This document shows positions 1 to 8,531 of a DNA stretch of 40,414 bases, piece after piece. Under the pieces are notes generated by a model, which did not search any database, had not been told where the DNA came from, and saw only the letters and a program-made list of their open reading frames with translations. The position numbers and the translations under genes were made by a program. Numbering within the stretch: the first letter of the stretch is position 1; the number at the start of each line of letters is the position of its first letter. The stretch covers positions 1 to 40,414 of the forward strand of contig JAKFUG010000088.1 in NCBI GenBank assembly GCA_021732785.1, in the 5' to 3' direction. This stretch comes from Planctomycetaceae bacterium (GTDB lineage: Bacteria; Planctomycetota; Planctomycetia; Planctomycetales; Planctomycetaceae).

Positions 1-183
1 GAAGACGCCAGCCGCATTCGCCGCGGCAGCGCCCCGGACATCTCCGCGTCGTTGCGCCGCCTGGCGCTCAACATTTTACAGCGCGACACTTCGGTCAAAG
101 ACAACATCCGCGGCAAACGACTCCGCGCCGGCTGGGACGAGGACGTCCTCGAACAAATTTGGACCGCTTTTTCCGCGGTTTAA
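1..183 (+). CDS. ISAs1-family transposase, C-terminal fragment (5' end outside window)
   Basis: The reading frame is open from base 1 to a TAA at 181-183 and encodes 60 residues. It contains RRLALNILQRDTS followed by KDNIRGKRLRAGWD, which resembles the conserved C-terminal end of ISAs1/H-repeat transposases (a family signature of the form LRRxALNLL...K..I..KR..AGWD). The fold is a DDE transposase that excises and inserts its own element, but the catalytic residues would lie upstream of the window. Whether the whole transposase is intact cannot be seen. No obvious terminal inverted repeat was recognised in the following 300 bases. Confidence 0.75.
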   Translation, partial: EDASRIRRGSAPDISASLRRLALNILQRDTSVKDNIRGKRLRAGWDEDVLEQIWTAFSAV

Positions 184-534
184 CATGCAATTGCCCTGAC
201 GGACCCAGTTTCGTACCAATGGATATGGAGAGCGTAGAACCAAACAGCGAGTTCGGCGTGACCGTGGGATCTACCGCAAATGACGACCGCGTCGATTCCG
301 AGGCCGCGTCACCGGGGGGATCGAGTTGCGGACCATCGGCAGGTTCCCGTTCTGGCGTGTCGAGCATCATGACTGGCCCACAAGAAAAAGGACTTCCCGA
401 CGGCAGCGCGGATCGATCGGCCCGCAGAACATTGGAATGCTCGTATGATAACAGTGGTTCCGACCGGTGTCGCCAACCGTCTTTGCGGGCCTTGAGATTG
501 AGCGCAGACGGAGATCATGGGAGTTGTTCAGGCG
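184..534. other. Intergenic region, no gene recognised
   Basis: This stretch of about 350 bases lies between the transposase tail and a minus-strand terminator. Frames are open on both strands only because of the base composition. None has a recognisable protein motif or a convincing start. It may contain the downstream end of the ISAs1-type element, but I could not find its boundary. Confidence 0.5.
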
Positions 535-567
535 AAAAAGACGACGGCCGCGATGGACCGTCGTCTT
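535..567 (-). terminator. Intrinsic terminator for the 612-1085 gene
   Basis: A perfect 10-bp stem (AAGACGACGG at 538-547 paired with CCGTCGTCTT at 558-567) encloses a 10-base loop. On the minus strand the stem runs into a T run (CTTTTT, 535-540). It lies about 45 bases after the stop codon of the minus-strand gene. Confidence 0.8.
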
Positions 568-611
568 GGTGTTATCGGCGAGGATCTGAGTTCTCGGCGT
601 TGTGTCGCGAA

Positions 612-1085
612 CTAGCGCGTGCGGACGAGAACGGTATTACCGGCGGGTCCGTGGACGGCGTTGAGGGTGCCACGGGGTCCGGAGACGTGACCGGCTTGCA
701 GCGAGTTGCCGGCGGGGCCGGTGATCGTGGTTCCCTGGGCCGTGCGACCGAACCCGTTGACTTGACCGGCGGACACGGCTCCCACGGGACCAATCGCATT
801 GACCTGGCCACCGTTGACCAGCGGTCCATTAAAGCCGCGAGCAGAGGCGGCTCCGAGTGGTCCGAAAGTATTCATGACCCCGGCCGATCGGAACGGCGTG
901 GCGACGGCGGCCCCGCGAGTGGCCTGAAACGGCGCTCGTGTCCCACCGGCAACAAACCCCGGAGCCCGCACCCCGCCCGCGGCGAAGCCCGGACCGGCGA
1001 CAAACCCACCCCGCACCTGAGCCGAAGCCACTTGCGTCATCGAAACCACCATTGCCACCACCGCGAATAACGTCGTCCGAGCCAT
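612..1085 (-). CDS. Small secreted Gly/Ala-rich protein, function unknown
   Basis: This gene encodes 157 residues. Residues 1-23 form a clear Sec signal peptide (MARTTLFAVVAMVVSM, with likely cleavage after ASA). The mature part is low complexity: an N-terminal region with GGVRAPGF and GGTRAPF repeats, then a region with GP-x-G and N-x-GP motifs (NAIGPVGAV, TITGPAGNS, VSGPRGTLNAVHGPAGN). It has no cysteines and no transmembrane segment after the signal peptide. The composition suggests an exported, possibly surface or matrix protein, but no family was recognised. It has its own terminator at 535-567 and is separated from the upstream propeller gene by that gene's terminator, so it is probably monocistronic. 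The start was chosen because the signal peptide begins there. Confidence 0.7.
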   Translation of the reverse strand: MARTTLFAVVAMVVSMTQVASAQVRGGFVAGPGFAAGGVRAPGFVAGGTRAPFQATRGAAVATPFRSAGVMNTFGPLGAASARGFNGPLVNGGQVNAIGPVGAVSAGQVNGFGRTAQGTTITGPAGNSLQAGHVSGPRGTLNAVHGPAGNTVLVRTR

Positions 1086-1300
1086 GATTTTCCACTTTCA
1101 TACCGAGGGATTGCGTGTCATTTCCACCGATCGCCGCCAGCGTCATTCACCGGCCCGCGTCGTCACACTCTCCACCCGTAAAGCAGATTCACCACCCGCC
1201 AAGCACCGAAATGGATTTTCCAAAGCTTCGAGAAATCAAAGACGTCGGCAAGGACCGCACTTGTCACCATGCTCAAACGGCGATGGCCGTAGTCCGCGGT

Positions 1301-1339
1301 AAAAACAAAAACCCCGGCATGAAGCATCATGCCGGGGTT
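1301..1339 (-). terminator. Strong intrinsic terminator for the PQQ-propeller gene
   Basis: A perfect 13-bp stem (1310-1322 with 1327-1339) has the four-base loop AGCA. On the minus strand it is followed by TTTTGTTTTT, complementary to 1301-1310. It ends transcription about 30 bases after the stop codon at 1369. Confidence 0.9.
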
Positions 1340-1368
1340 CCCTGTTGTGTCGCTTCAATCAAACCGCA

Positions 1369-2637
1369 TTACTGCGCGGCCTCGGTTGCCGGAGCGGCTC
1401 CGGCAGGGACGTCGGCATCCGGCGGCGTGGGTGTTTCCGGGGCGAATTCCGGCAACAAGGGCAAGCGCTCCGGATGCTTGTGGTAGACCGGGAAATTGCG
1501 GCCCCGGAACCGAATCGCGGCGATCCGGCCGGTATCCGTGGCGAGGTACACTCGGTCCGTGCGATCGTTGCTCACATGGCGCGTGAAACGACCAGCGGAC
1601 AATCGGCCCACCATCCGTCCATCGGCTGCCGCGACCATAATAATGTCTTTATTGTCGTCGCGCGCAAACACAATATCGTTCGCTACCGAAACGAATTCTT
1701 TCAATCGCGGTTGCCACCACTTCTGTGTGCCGTTCGAGGCTTCCAGACAGTAGAGCCCGCCGCGATCCGGATGAATGTACAAATTGTTGCGCACGATCTC
1801 CGGGGACGTCCGAATCGGCAGACCGGCGACGAACTCCCAGATCACCTGACCGCTGGAGGCATTGATGGCGTAGAAGGTGTAGTCTTCCGAGGCGAGATAC
1901 TGCACATTGCCCCATTGGGCCATGGGCGCGACAATCGGGGCATCGGTTTCAAACTGAAACGTCAGTTCCCGACGATTCGCCGAGACGGCATACAGCGACC
2001 CATCGCGACTGGCGAAATTCACCGTCCGGCCCGATGTCAGCGGCGGAGACGTGATTTCTTTCGAGGCCTGATAACGCCAGACCTGCGCTTCGTGCGACCA
2101 TTGCGGCAGCTTGCGTGCCGAATAGAGTTCCTTGATCTTCTTCAAACTGTAGGCGTAGACGCTGCCATCGAGCGTGCCGACATAAACCTGAGTGGCATCG
2201 GCTGAGGGACTGGTCGACGGTGCGCCAGGAAGCCGCAAGGTCCAGACGATATTGCCGGTTCGTTTCTCGATGCCATACATCTTGGTGCCGACCACGATCA
2301 TCACCATGGTCTCGTTGCTCTCGGCGGGAAAGCTGGGTTCGTCGAAGCTGCCCAGGCGAACGGCCCAGGCGCGGACGCCGGTTTCCGCATCGAAAGCCGT
2401 CACGATGCCATTGGTCGCCTGGACGTACAGCAGCTCTTCATCGAGAACCAGATGGGCGACTTTATCCCGCGAGGGATTCAACACCGCCTGAGCCGTCCAG
2501 GCCGTTTCCAGACCGTAGCGATTCAGAATGGTGGACGAGATGAAGCCATCATTGACCGACCCCTGTTGCGCCGTGGCCGTGGCCACAGTCGCTAACCAGC
2601 AGCATGTCAACAACCCGGCGAAGGGAATGTATCGCAT
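1369..2637 (-). CDS. Secreted PQQ-like beta-propeller protein
   Basis: This gene encodes 422 residues with a signal peptide (MRYIPFAGLLTCCWLATVATA, then TAQQ). The body consists of successive blades of the PQQ-quinoprotein/BamB type. Each has a hydrophobic strand, a G-x-[LV]-[YT]-A turn and a T/S-G-x-x-x-W motif, for example TGVRAWAVRL, TGNIVWTLRL, DGSVYAYSL and SGQVIWEF. The C-terminus is a Pro/Glu/Ala-rich tail (about the last 25 residues). The family includes the outer-membrane assembly scaffold BamB and many exported planctomycetal proteins whose partners are unknown. No quinone-binding catalytic residues can be assigned. The gene is probably transcribed alone and ends at the terminator at 1301-1339. 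Confidence 0.8.
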   Translation of the reverse strand: MRYIPFAGLLTCCWLATVATATAQQGSVNDGFISSTILNRYGLETAWTAQAVLNPSRDKVAHLVLDEELLYVQATNGIVTAFDAETGVRAWAVRLGSFDEPSFPAESNETMVMIVVGTKMYGIEKRTGNIVWTLRLPGAPSTSPSADATQVYVGTLDGSVYAYSLKKIKELYSARKLPQWSHEAQVWRYQASKEITSPPLTSGRTVNFASRDGSLYAVSANRRELTFQFETDAPIVAPMAQWGNVQYLASEDYTFYAINASSGQVIWEFVAGLPIRTSPEIVRNNLYIHPDRGGLYCLEASNGTQKWWQPRLKEFVSVANDIVFARDDNKDIIMVAAADGRMVGRLSAGRFTRHVSNDRTDRVYLATDTGRIAAIRFRGRNFPVYHKHPERLPLLPEFAPETPTPPDADVPAGAAPATEAAQ

Positions 2638-3036
2638 GGGGAACGGCTTTCTTACGGATACAGCGCGAGCGGGAATCCATCACAGGACCAAGGCAACATC
2701 AGTGATGACACATGGGCCCATTTCAATTTACCACGGACCAACCCGGAGGCGACCGGTCGGCGACGAATTCCCGCGTTTGGCGGCAAATCGTCCGCGTCAC
2801 TCCGGAATTCGTCACACATTGATTGTGAACCACGCATGCTAACCAGTCGCGCCAGGACGAATCCAGAGGCGAATGCCACGGAATCCGCAACCGGACCGCA
2901 AGTTTTTCTCAAGAAGCGACACCCCGCAACCCGGCAAAGCGCACTCCACACCATCTCAATGGCATCGCGATCCCGCCTGCGGATGGGCCATCTGTCGTGC
3001 TACTCACCGTTAGAATCTTCGCACGGTGCGAAGAAA

Positions 3037-3173
3037 TTTGAACTTCCAAGTTCCAAACGCCAAATTCCAAACAAGGACCAAATTCCAAATTCCAAGCAGG
3101 GATGGCACTCGTTTGGAATTTCTGTCTTCGCTGGAATTTGTTTGGAGCTTGGAATCTGGAATTTGGAACTTCA
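3037..3173. repeat. Imperfect palindromic repeat built from CAAATTCCAA units (copy 1)
   Basis: The left arm (about 3037-3097) repeats the unit CCAAATTCCAA and variants of it. The right arm (about 3110-3173) repeats the complement TTGGAATTTG. The arms can fold into a long AT-rich hairpin around a short GC-richer centre. A second copy with the same units and layout lies at 30968-31122, so this is a dispersed family rather than a gene-specific structure. Confidence 0.8.
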
Positions 3174-3276
3174 TTCTGACCGCCTGGCTGCAGGTTCCCC
3201 GCGCTGGGCTTTTCCTTGTGTAACTGCACTTTCCGCGCGATCGGGGTCGAGGCTGCACTTCTGCAAAAGCAGGGTC

Positions 3277-3306
3277 TTGTCGGAAGCTACGCGCAAACGA
3301 TAGACT
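3277..3306 (+). promoter_or_regulatory. Candidate sigma-70-like promoter of the HEAT-ribD operon
   Basis: TTGTCG (3277-3282) and TAGACT (3301-3306) are 18 bases apart, each matching four of six consensus positions. This would start transcription about 60 bases before the ATG at 3375. The match is modest and rests on sequence similarity alone. Confidence 0.3.
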
Positions 3307-3374
3307 CTGGGGAAGGTTCGATACGTTCGCGTGTCGGAATCTTGGGACGCGAATTCTTGCCGGCGGTCTGAATC

Positions 3375-4679
3375 GTGCGTTTATCGCAGACTTTCATGCG
3401 CTGTTTGTGGACTCTGCTCGCCGGGGTCACGGCCACCGCCGCGGTTCATGGGGATGTCGTTCGTCTGCAATCGGGCGTCGAATTCCACGGCAAAATCGTC
3501 AAAGGCGATGCAACCGTTGCCCCCGGTCATGTGGCGATCGAACTGCTTTCGGGCGCGAAAGTCTCCCTGCGGCTCGATCAAGTCGCGCTGCAAGTGACCC
3601 GTCCGCTCGCGGTCGAAGAGTACGAGCACCGCAGCCGTCTGGTCGCCGATACGGTCGCCGGTCGTTGGGAACTCGCCGACTGGTGCAAGCAGAAGGGGCT
3701 GCATCCCGAACGCGAATCGCAGCTTCTGCGGTTGATTGAACTGGACCCGAATCACGAGCAAGCCCGCGCGGTGCTCGGCCACGTCTGGAAAGATGGCGAG
3801 TGGGTCGACTGGGACGAATACATGACGGCGCGCGGTTACGTCAAACACCGCGGCAAATACATCACCCAGCAGGAACACGAACTGCTGGAGAAAACCTCCG
3901 ACGAACTAAAGCGGGAACAGGAATGGTTCCCGAAAGTGCGGCTGTGGACGGGATGGGTCACCGGAAACAACGCCACGCGCGCTCAAAACGGAATGGCGGC
4001 ACTGAAAGCGTTAAAAGACGCCGATGCCGCGCCAGCGGTCGCACGCTTCCTGGGGGAACATGCGGCACGCGATCTGCGGATGTTGGGAGTGTCGGTCCTC
4101 ACTCAAAGCGGCGGCATCAAAGCGGCGGTGGCGTTGTCGAAAATTTCACTCCGCGATGAAGACCAGGAAGTCCGGTCCGTCGCATTACAGGGAATTGGCA
4201 AAGCGAACTTCGATAACGTGCAGGCCCTGTTTCTCAAAGAACTGCGGAACCAGAACAATGCCGTCGTGAATCGCGCCGCGGCGGGATTGGTCCGCGTCGG
4301 TGACGAACGAAGTGTCCCGCAGTTGATTGATGCGTTGGTCACCGCGCACAAGTACGAAGTCCGTGTCCCCGGTGGGACGGGCCAGAATTATTCCTTCGGC
4401 ACCAATGGCACGTTCGCCCAGGGCACTGCATTACCCGCCGATGTGGAAGCCGCGATGCGCACCGGCCAGATGCCGCAGGGGGCCGTGTTCATCAACTCGC
4501 CGAATGCGGCCCAGAATACGATCGCGAAGGTCGTGCTCGTGCGGGTCGAACATCAGAACGCCGACGTGCGTGCCGCGCTGCAAAAATTGACCCACGAAGA
4601 CTTCGGTTACGACGAACGTCTCTGGCAACTCTGGTGGGCCGCCAAGAAACACGCGGGCGGGTCGTTGTCGAATTCATGA
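3375..4679 (+). CDS. Secreted HEAT-repeat protein
   Basis: This gene encodes 434 residues. An N-terminal signal peptide (about residues 1-26, LWTLLAGVTATAAVHG) is followed by a small beta domain (VVRLQSGVEFHGKIV). Residues 90-180 contain a module with LIELDPNHEQARAVLGHV and GEWVDWDEY. Helical HEAT-like repeats follow at about 205-330 (AVARFLGEHAARDLRMLG, ALSKISLRDEDQEVRSVALQ, FLKELRNQNNAVVNRAAAGLV). A Gly/Asn-rich insertion sits near 345-385. HEAT repeats usually form protein-binding solenoids, and no catalytic residue is evident. Its stop overlaps the ribD start (ATGA, 4676-4679), so the two genes are translationally coupled, although no functional link to riboflavin synthesis is obvious. 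An alternative start is the ATG at 3396. Confidence 0.8.
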   Translation: MRLSQTFMRCLWTLLAGVTATAAVHGDVVRLQSGVEFHGKIVKGDATVAPGHVAIELLSGAKVSLRLDQVALQVTRPLAVEEYEHRSRLVADTVAGRWELADWCKQKGLHPERESQLLRLIELDPNHEQARAVLGHVWKDGEWVDWDEYMTARGYVKHRGKYITQQEHELLEKTSDELKREQEWFPKVRLWTGWVTGNNATRAQNGMAALKALKDADAAPAVARFLGEHAARDLRMLGVSVLTQSGGIKAAVALSKISLRDEDQEVRSVALQGIGKANFDNVQALFLKELRNQNNAVVNRAAAGLVRVGDERSVPQLIDALVTAHKYEVRVPGGTGQNYSFGTNGTFAQGTALPADVEAAMRTGQMPQGAVFINSPNAAQNTIAKVVLVRVEHQNADVRAALQKLTHEDFGYDERLWQLWWAAKKHAGGSLSNS

Positions 4680-5797
4680 CGCCGTTCGCCACTCCCGTCG
4701 CGGCCATGCAGCACGCGCTCGCGCTCGCCGCCCGCGGGCTGGGTAGCGTGGAACCCAACCCCCCGGTCGGTGCCGTGATCGTTGATGACGTCGGGCAATG
4801 TCTCGGTGAAGGCTGGCATCAGCGCTACGGGGGGCCGCATGCGGAAGTGCATGCGCTCGAACAAGCGGGATCGTCCGCTCGCGGGGCAACGCTGTATGTG
4901 ACGCTCGAACCGTGCTGTCACTTCGGCAAGACCCCTCCATGCAGCCAGGCCGTGATTGCCGCCGGGGTGAAGCGCGTCGTGATCGCCATGTCCGACCCGA
5001 ACCCGCGTGTCGCCGGAGAGGGCATCGCCGAACTCAAGGCCGCGGGGATCGAGGTCGAAGTCGGTCTCTGTGAAGCCGAAGCCCGGGCCTTAACAGCCCC
5101 GTTTGTCCGCTGGATGACCGAACGGCGTCCGTGGCTGCATGCCAAATGGGCGATGACCCTCGACGGCAAGATCGCCTCGCGCACAGGCCATTCGCAATGG
5201 ATTTCCGGGCCCGAAAGCCGCGCGAAAGTGCATGAACTGCGCGGCCGCATGGATGCGATCATCGTCGGCATCGGCACCGTCCTCGCCGACGATCCGCTGC
5301 TCACCGCCCGTCCTCCGGGACCGCGTACGGCCACCCGCATGGTGATCGATCCGCAGGCCCGCATGCCGCTCACATCGCAACTCGTGCAGACCGCGCGCGA
5401 AGCCCCCGTCCTGTGGTTGGTGGCAGATCATCTCACGCCCGATCACACCGCCGCCATCGAAGCCGCGGGTGTGGAACGATTATCGTTACCGCACGACAAC
5501 CAGCACGGCTTCCCATTAAAAGGACTGCTGTCGATTCTCGGCCAGCGCTCCATGACGCACGTCCTCATCGAAGGGGGCGGCAAGTTGCTCGGCCGCGTGT
5601 TCGATGCCGGCCTCATCGACGAGTACCACATCTTCATCGCCCCGAAACTCATTGGCGGTGCGGAAGCCCCGTCGCCGCTCGGTGGCATCGGCGGCGAATG
5701 GATTCCGAACACGCCGTCATTACTTCACCCCACCATCGTTACTGTCGGCGAAGATGTCTACATCCACGGACGCACGACGTCTTCATCGCAACGTTAA
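4676..5797 (+). CDS. ribD: Bifunctional riboflavin biosynthesis protein RibD (deaminase/reductase)
   Basis: This gene encodes 373 residues, the usual length. RibD deaminates the pyrimidine made from GTP by RibA and then reduces its ribosyl side chain with NADPH, in the cytoplasm. The N-terminal deaminase has the zinc motifs HAE (residues 55-57) and PCCHFGKTPPC (79-89). The C-terminal reductase begins near residue 145 with HAKWAMTLDGKIA and continues with SQWISG and LIEGGGKLLG. Both active sites look complete. The start at 4676 is preferred over an ATG 42 bases upstream because it overlaps the preceding stop as ATGA and places the N-terminus where the family begins. Other rib genes are not in the window. 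The gene converges on the next one with a 4-base overlap of the ends. Confidence 0.95.
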   Translation: MTPFATPVAAMQHALALAARGLGSVEPNPPVGAVIVDDVGQCLGEGWHQRYGGPHAEVHALEQAGSSARGATLYVTLEPCCHFGKTPPCSQAVIAAGVKRVVIAMSDPNPRVAGEGIAELKAAGIEVEVGLCEAEARALTAPFVRWMTERRPWLHAKWAMTLDGKIASRTGHSQWISGPESRAKVHELRGRMDAIIVGIGTVLADDPLLTARPPGPRTATRMVIDPQARMPLTSQLVQTAREAPVLWLVADHLTPDHTAAIEAAGVERLSLPHDNQHGFPLKGLLSILGQRSMTHVLIEGGGKLLGRVFDAGLIDEYHIFIAPKLIGGAEAPSPLGGIGGEWIPNTPSLLHPTIVTVGEDVYIHGRTTSSSQR

Positions 5798-6234
5798 TTG
5801 ATTTCATCCGCGCTTCTGTTCGCGATGCGTCGCTCCGATTCGCGGATCTCGCGGATCACGTTTGCGAAGAACAAGATCGCGACCAACAGTGACGAAATAC
5901 TGAGGACGACTTCAAAACAAAACTGTCGATCGATTCGGCGAATCCATCCGGCTTCATGCAAACTCAAAGCGACAACAATGCCACAGAGGCTTCCAAGGAA
6001 AAACGCACTGGCACAAAACCACATCAACCGGGTGATGATGAGCCACGCCTTCTGAAAGATCGATTTCTCCCTCCATTCCGATTTGCCCGTGGTGACCAGC
6101 AGACCGCAGTTGGGACAGGAAATCGTCGGGGGACCAATCGATGTGCTTGCCGATTGAAATCCACTATGGAGAACGGTCTCGTTAAGTGTCGTCCCACAAT
6201 CGGGACAGCAGAGGACACGAACCTCGGTGTGCAT
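5794..6234 (-). CDS. Zinc-ribbon membrane protein, function unknown
   Basis: This gene encodes 146 residues. The N-terminus carries two CxxC pairs (CPDCG at about residues 10-14 and CPNCG at about 40-44) that would bind zinc as a ribbon. Two hydrophobic segments follow, at roughly 66-92 (LIITRLMWFCASAFFLGSLC) and 104-124 (FEVVLSISSLLVAILFFAN), so the ribbon probably sits at one face of the inner membrane. The C-terminus is charged (REIRESERRIANRSADE). No family was recognised. Its stop codon overlaps the ribD stop on the opposite strand. It lies 25 bases downstream of the DUF1570 peptidase stop... in reading direction it is read away from that gene's 3' side, so the order on the minus strand is peptidase first, then this gene, and co-transcription is possible. 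Confidence 0.7.
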   Translation of the reverse strand: MHTEVRVLCCPDCGTTLNETVLHSGFQSASTSIGPPTISCPNCGLLVTTGKSEWREKSIFQKAWLIITRLMWFCASAFFLGSLCGIVVALSLHEAGWIRRIDRQFCFEVVLSISSLLVAILFFANVIREIRESERRIANRSADEIN

Positions 6235-6258
6235 TGGAAATCATCCCGTGTGGCACTT

Positions 6259-7803
6259 TTACGGCTGCACTTTTGCGGCCATCGCGACTTTGGCGAGTTC
6301 CCGCAGATAATCGCCGTAGGCACGGTCGAGGTCGGGGAACGATTCGCCGGTCAGTTCATCGAGGCCGCGTGGGCTTTCGCGCTTGCGGGCGTTGTTGCTG
6401 TAGAGATCGGCGAGATGCGTGACCAGCGCGTCGCGGTAGCGGCCGCCGTCATAGTGCATGAAGAAGTGGGCAAGCCCGGACGCTTGCGTGTAGTTCTTCG
6501 CGAGCATGGGGGCCGACTGAAACGCCTGCATGCCCATCTCGGTGAAGTCCTGCAGTGGGACGTAATACTTCAAGTTGATGAAGTTGGCCTGCGCGCCGAC
6601 GAACCGGATGTAATGCGGGTCGCCGATGCTGAATTCGCCCTTGTCGCGGCGAAACGACTCCATGTAACACGCGATCCCCTCAATGATCCAGAAGTTCGCC
6701 TTCTCCGCAATCGGCCGATGCTGCACATGGCTCTCGTAAAATAACTGATGCGTCGCTTCGTGAAACAACGTCGCTTCGTGATTGCCGTCGGGGTCGAAAT
6801 AAAAGTGCGCGGTGCGACCGGCGGGTCCGGTGGTTAGGTAGATGCCGTTGGTCTTGTCGATGTCCGGGAAGTGGGGTTTGAGCCGTGAAACATATTCTCC
6901 GCGGGTGTGATAGAAGTGGACCTGAAATGGCTCGACGAAACGGCTGCTTGCCTTGGCGGTCCCATTGAATTTCTTCTGCAGATGTTCGGGTTCGTTGAAG
7001 AAGCCCACGAACGTCTGATGGAAGAAGTCGTGAAAATCCTCCAGCGCGCGGCCGAGTTCCACGCCCCGTTCGAGACTGTGATTCGTCTTGATCAGATAAT
7101 GGTCGGTCTTGATTTCCCACGCCTGACGGAAGTCGCGACGAATCTCGGCTTCTTTTTCTTTCGACATCCACCGGCCATCGACGATCCGCTCGCCGTTGAG
7201 ATACCGGGCTTCGTGCTTGCGTTCGATCCATCCGAACTGGTCGTTCCAGACGAAACCCTTCAGCATCATCGTCTTGGCGTAGGGCGTGACCCATCGCTTT
7301 TCGTAAGCCACGTAGCCCAGCAACTCGCGCGCTTTTTCGTGGTCGGGATCATGGTGCGCGATTTCGCGAATGAGATCGTAGGCGTATCCGAAGTAACCCG
7401 AATCGAGCGCCCGCCGCGACAACTTGTAGAGTTCGGTGGCGTATTTCTCCCGCTCGAACCGCAGTTTCGTTTGCCACTCCCGGTCTTCGGGCGACATTTC
7501 CGCCGGTAACGCGGGCTGAAATTCTTGCGGCAGCGTCACCATCTTGATCATCGCCCCCTGCGGAGCCATGCGGTATTTGCGGATTTCCGCGATGCCGTCC
7601 GGCAGGTTCTTCTGCGTGCAGAACCTGGCGAGTTCGTCCAGTTGCAGGACATAGCGTTCGTGCAATTCGGCGTGATTCTTTTGCAGAACGGCCAGTTTCA
7701 CCTTGGGCCGCTGCTGCGCCGTCGCGCAGTTCTCGGGCGCAAGCCACCCGGCGGTCATGCCGAGCGCGAAGAGCAGACAACGCCACGAGAAAACATGGTT
7801 CAT
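6259..7803 (-). CDS. Secreted DUF1570-type zinc metallopeptidase
   Basis: This gene encodes 514 residues with a signal peptide (about 1-29, LLFALGMTAGWLAPENCATA). The catalytic motif HEATH (residues 348-352) has the HExxH form of zinc peptidases. IIEGIACYMES follows, with Glu375 positioned as the likely third ligand, as in gluzincins. This arrangement is typical of DUF1570 proteins, which are common in planctomycetes and whose substrates are unknown. Residues 150-230 (DPDHEKARELLGYV, then WVTPYA and GRWMSKEKEAEIRRD) resemble a module in the HEAT protein at 3375-4679. The rest is helical. The start is an ATG at the signal peptide, with AGGAC a few bases upstream. Confidence 0.85.
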   Translation of the reverse strand: MNHVFSWRCLLFALGMTAGWLAPENCATAQQRPKVKLAVLQKNHAELHERYVLQLDELARFCTQKNLPDGIAEIRKYRMAPQGAMIKMVTLPQEFQPALPAEMSPEDREWQTKLRFEREKYATELYKLSRRALDSGYFGYAYDLIREIAHHDPDHEKARELLGYVAYEKRWVTPYAKTMMLKGFVWNDQFGWIERKHEARYLNGERIVDGRWMSKEKEAEIRRDFRQAWEIKTDHYLIKTNHSLERGVELGRALEDFHDFFHQTFVGFFNEPEHLQKKFNGTAKASSRFVEPFQVHFYHTRGEYVSRLKPHFPDIDKTNGIYLTTGPAGRTAHFYFDPDGNHEATLFHEATHQLFYESHVQHRPIAEKANFWIIEGIACYMESFRRDKGEFSIGDPHYIRFVGAQANFINLKYYVPLQDFTEMGMQAFQSAPMLAKNYTQASGLAHFFMHYDGGRYRDALVTHLADLYSNNARKRESPRGLDELTGESFPDLDRAYGDYLRELAKVAMAAKVQP

Positions 7804-7970
7804 CGGTTCAGTCCTGATGTTTCCCGGATTTTAGGGAAATCGCGACACTGCGAACAGGGCGATTTGGCGGCGACTCCCTTGTTCGCTGCGGCACTGTGAC
7901 CGATACTGATATGTTCCCGGAACTTCGGCGACAGCCCGTCGTCGGTTTCCATTTCCCGCAGCGAGGTGAC

Positions 7971-8501
7971 ATGGACAACTCCGCGTCTCGATTGGTTTAC
8001 CTGGTGCGTTACGGCACGACACCGGAAGTGGCACGCTGCGTGGTCGATGCCGGCGTGGCACTGACGCGCGGCAACGCGGTGGTGGTGCAGACGCATCGCG
8101 GCGAACAACTCGGAACGTTGCTCGAGCGCGAACGCTCCGTCGCCGCTGTGGATGAGATCGAATTCGAGATTCTCCGCCGCGCGAGTGATGCCGACCTCTT
8201 GCAGGCCCAACAGTCCCGACAGCGCTGTGAGCAAGCCTTCGGCGTGTGGACCCAGCGGATTACCGATTGGGAGTTGCAGATCGAACTGCTCGACGTGGAA
8301 GAAACGATCGATGGTCAGAAGACAATTCTGTACGTCCTCTGCGAACGGGGACCGGACTCGACCAAGCTCGCGCTGCAAGCCGCGGCGGCGGGGTTGGGAC
8401 TGATCGAAGTCCAACCGGTCTCGGCCGAGGGATTGGTCGTCATCGCCCCGTCCGGCGGCGGTTGCGGAACCGGCGGTGGTGGCTGCGGCTGCGAACATTA
8501 A
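7971..8501 (+). CDS. PSP1 domain protein
   Basis: The protein has 176 residues from ATG 7971. The PSP1 C-terminal domain is recognisable from YLVRYGTTPEVARC through GNAVVVQTHRGEQLGTLL, as in YaaT/RicT, which in Bacillus acts with other Ric proteins on RNase Y and phosphorelay control. The C-terminus ends in a Gly/Cys tail (GGGCGTGGGGCGCEH) that could bind a metal or an iron-sulfur cluster, like the cysteines of some relatives. A GTG at 7896 in the same frame would add 25 residues; ATG 7971 is preferred because the domain begins directly after it. The next gene starts 30 bases downstream, so they probably form an operon. The role in this organism is unknown. Confidence 0.8.
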   Translation: MDNSASRLVYLVRYGTTPEVARCVVDAGVALTRGNAVVVQTHRGEQLGTLLERERSVAAVDEIEFEILRRASDADLLQAQQSRQRCEQAFGVWTQRITDWELQIELLDVEETIDGQKTILYVLCERGPDSTKLALQAAAAGLGLIEVQPVSAEGLVVIAPSGGGCGTGGGGCGCEH

Positions 8502-8531
8502 TCGAACTCCTGCACAGGAAGCCCGCGGACC

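Larger units (their letters stand above)
2638..3374. other. Long intergenic region between divergent genes
   Basis: These roughly 740 bases separate the minus-strand propeller gene from the plus-strand HEAT gene. I see no coding potential that I trust. Apparent ORFs here translate the palindromic repeat at 3037-3173 into low-complexity peptides. The rest should hold the promoters of both flanking genes; a candidate for the HEAT gene is listed separately. Confidence 0.6.

Noticed and set aside
159-1070. A 303-codon open frame on the plus strand.
   Set aside because: It is low-complexity and overlaps a minus-strand gene with a signal peptide and a terminator. No motif supports it.
1345-2205. 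A 286-codon plus-strand frame opposite the PQQ propeller gene.
   Set aside because: The propeller on the other strand has a signal peptide, blade repeats and a strong terminator. The plus frame is a shadow.
2836-3303. A 155-codon plus frame across the repeat at 3037-3173.
   Set aside because: Its peptide is a translation of repeated CCAAATTCC units and has no protein-like composition.
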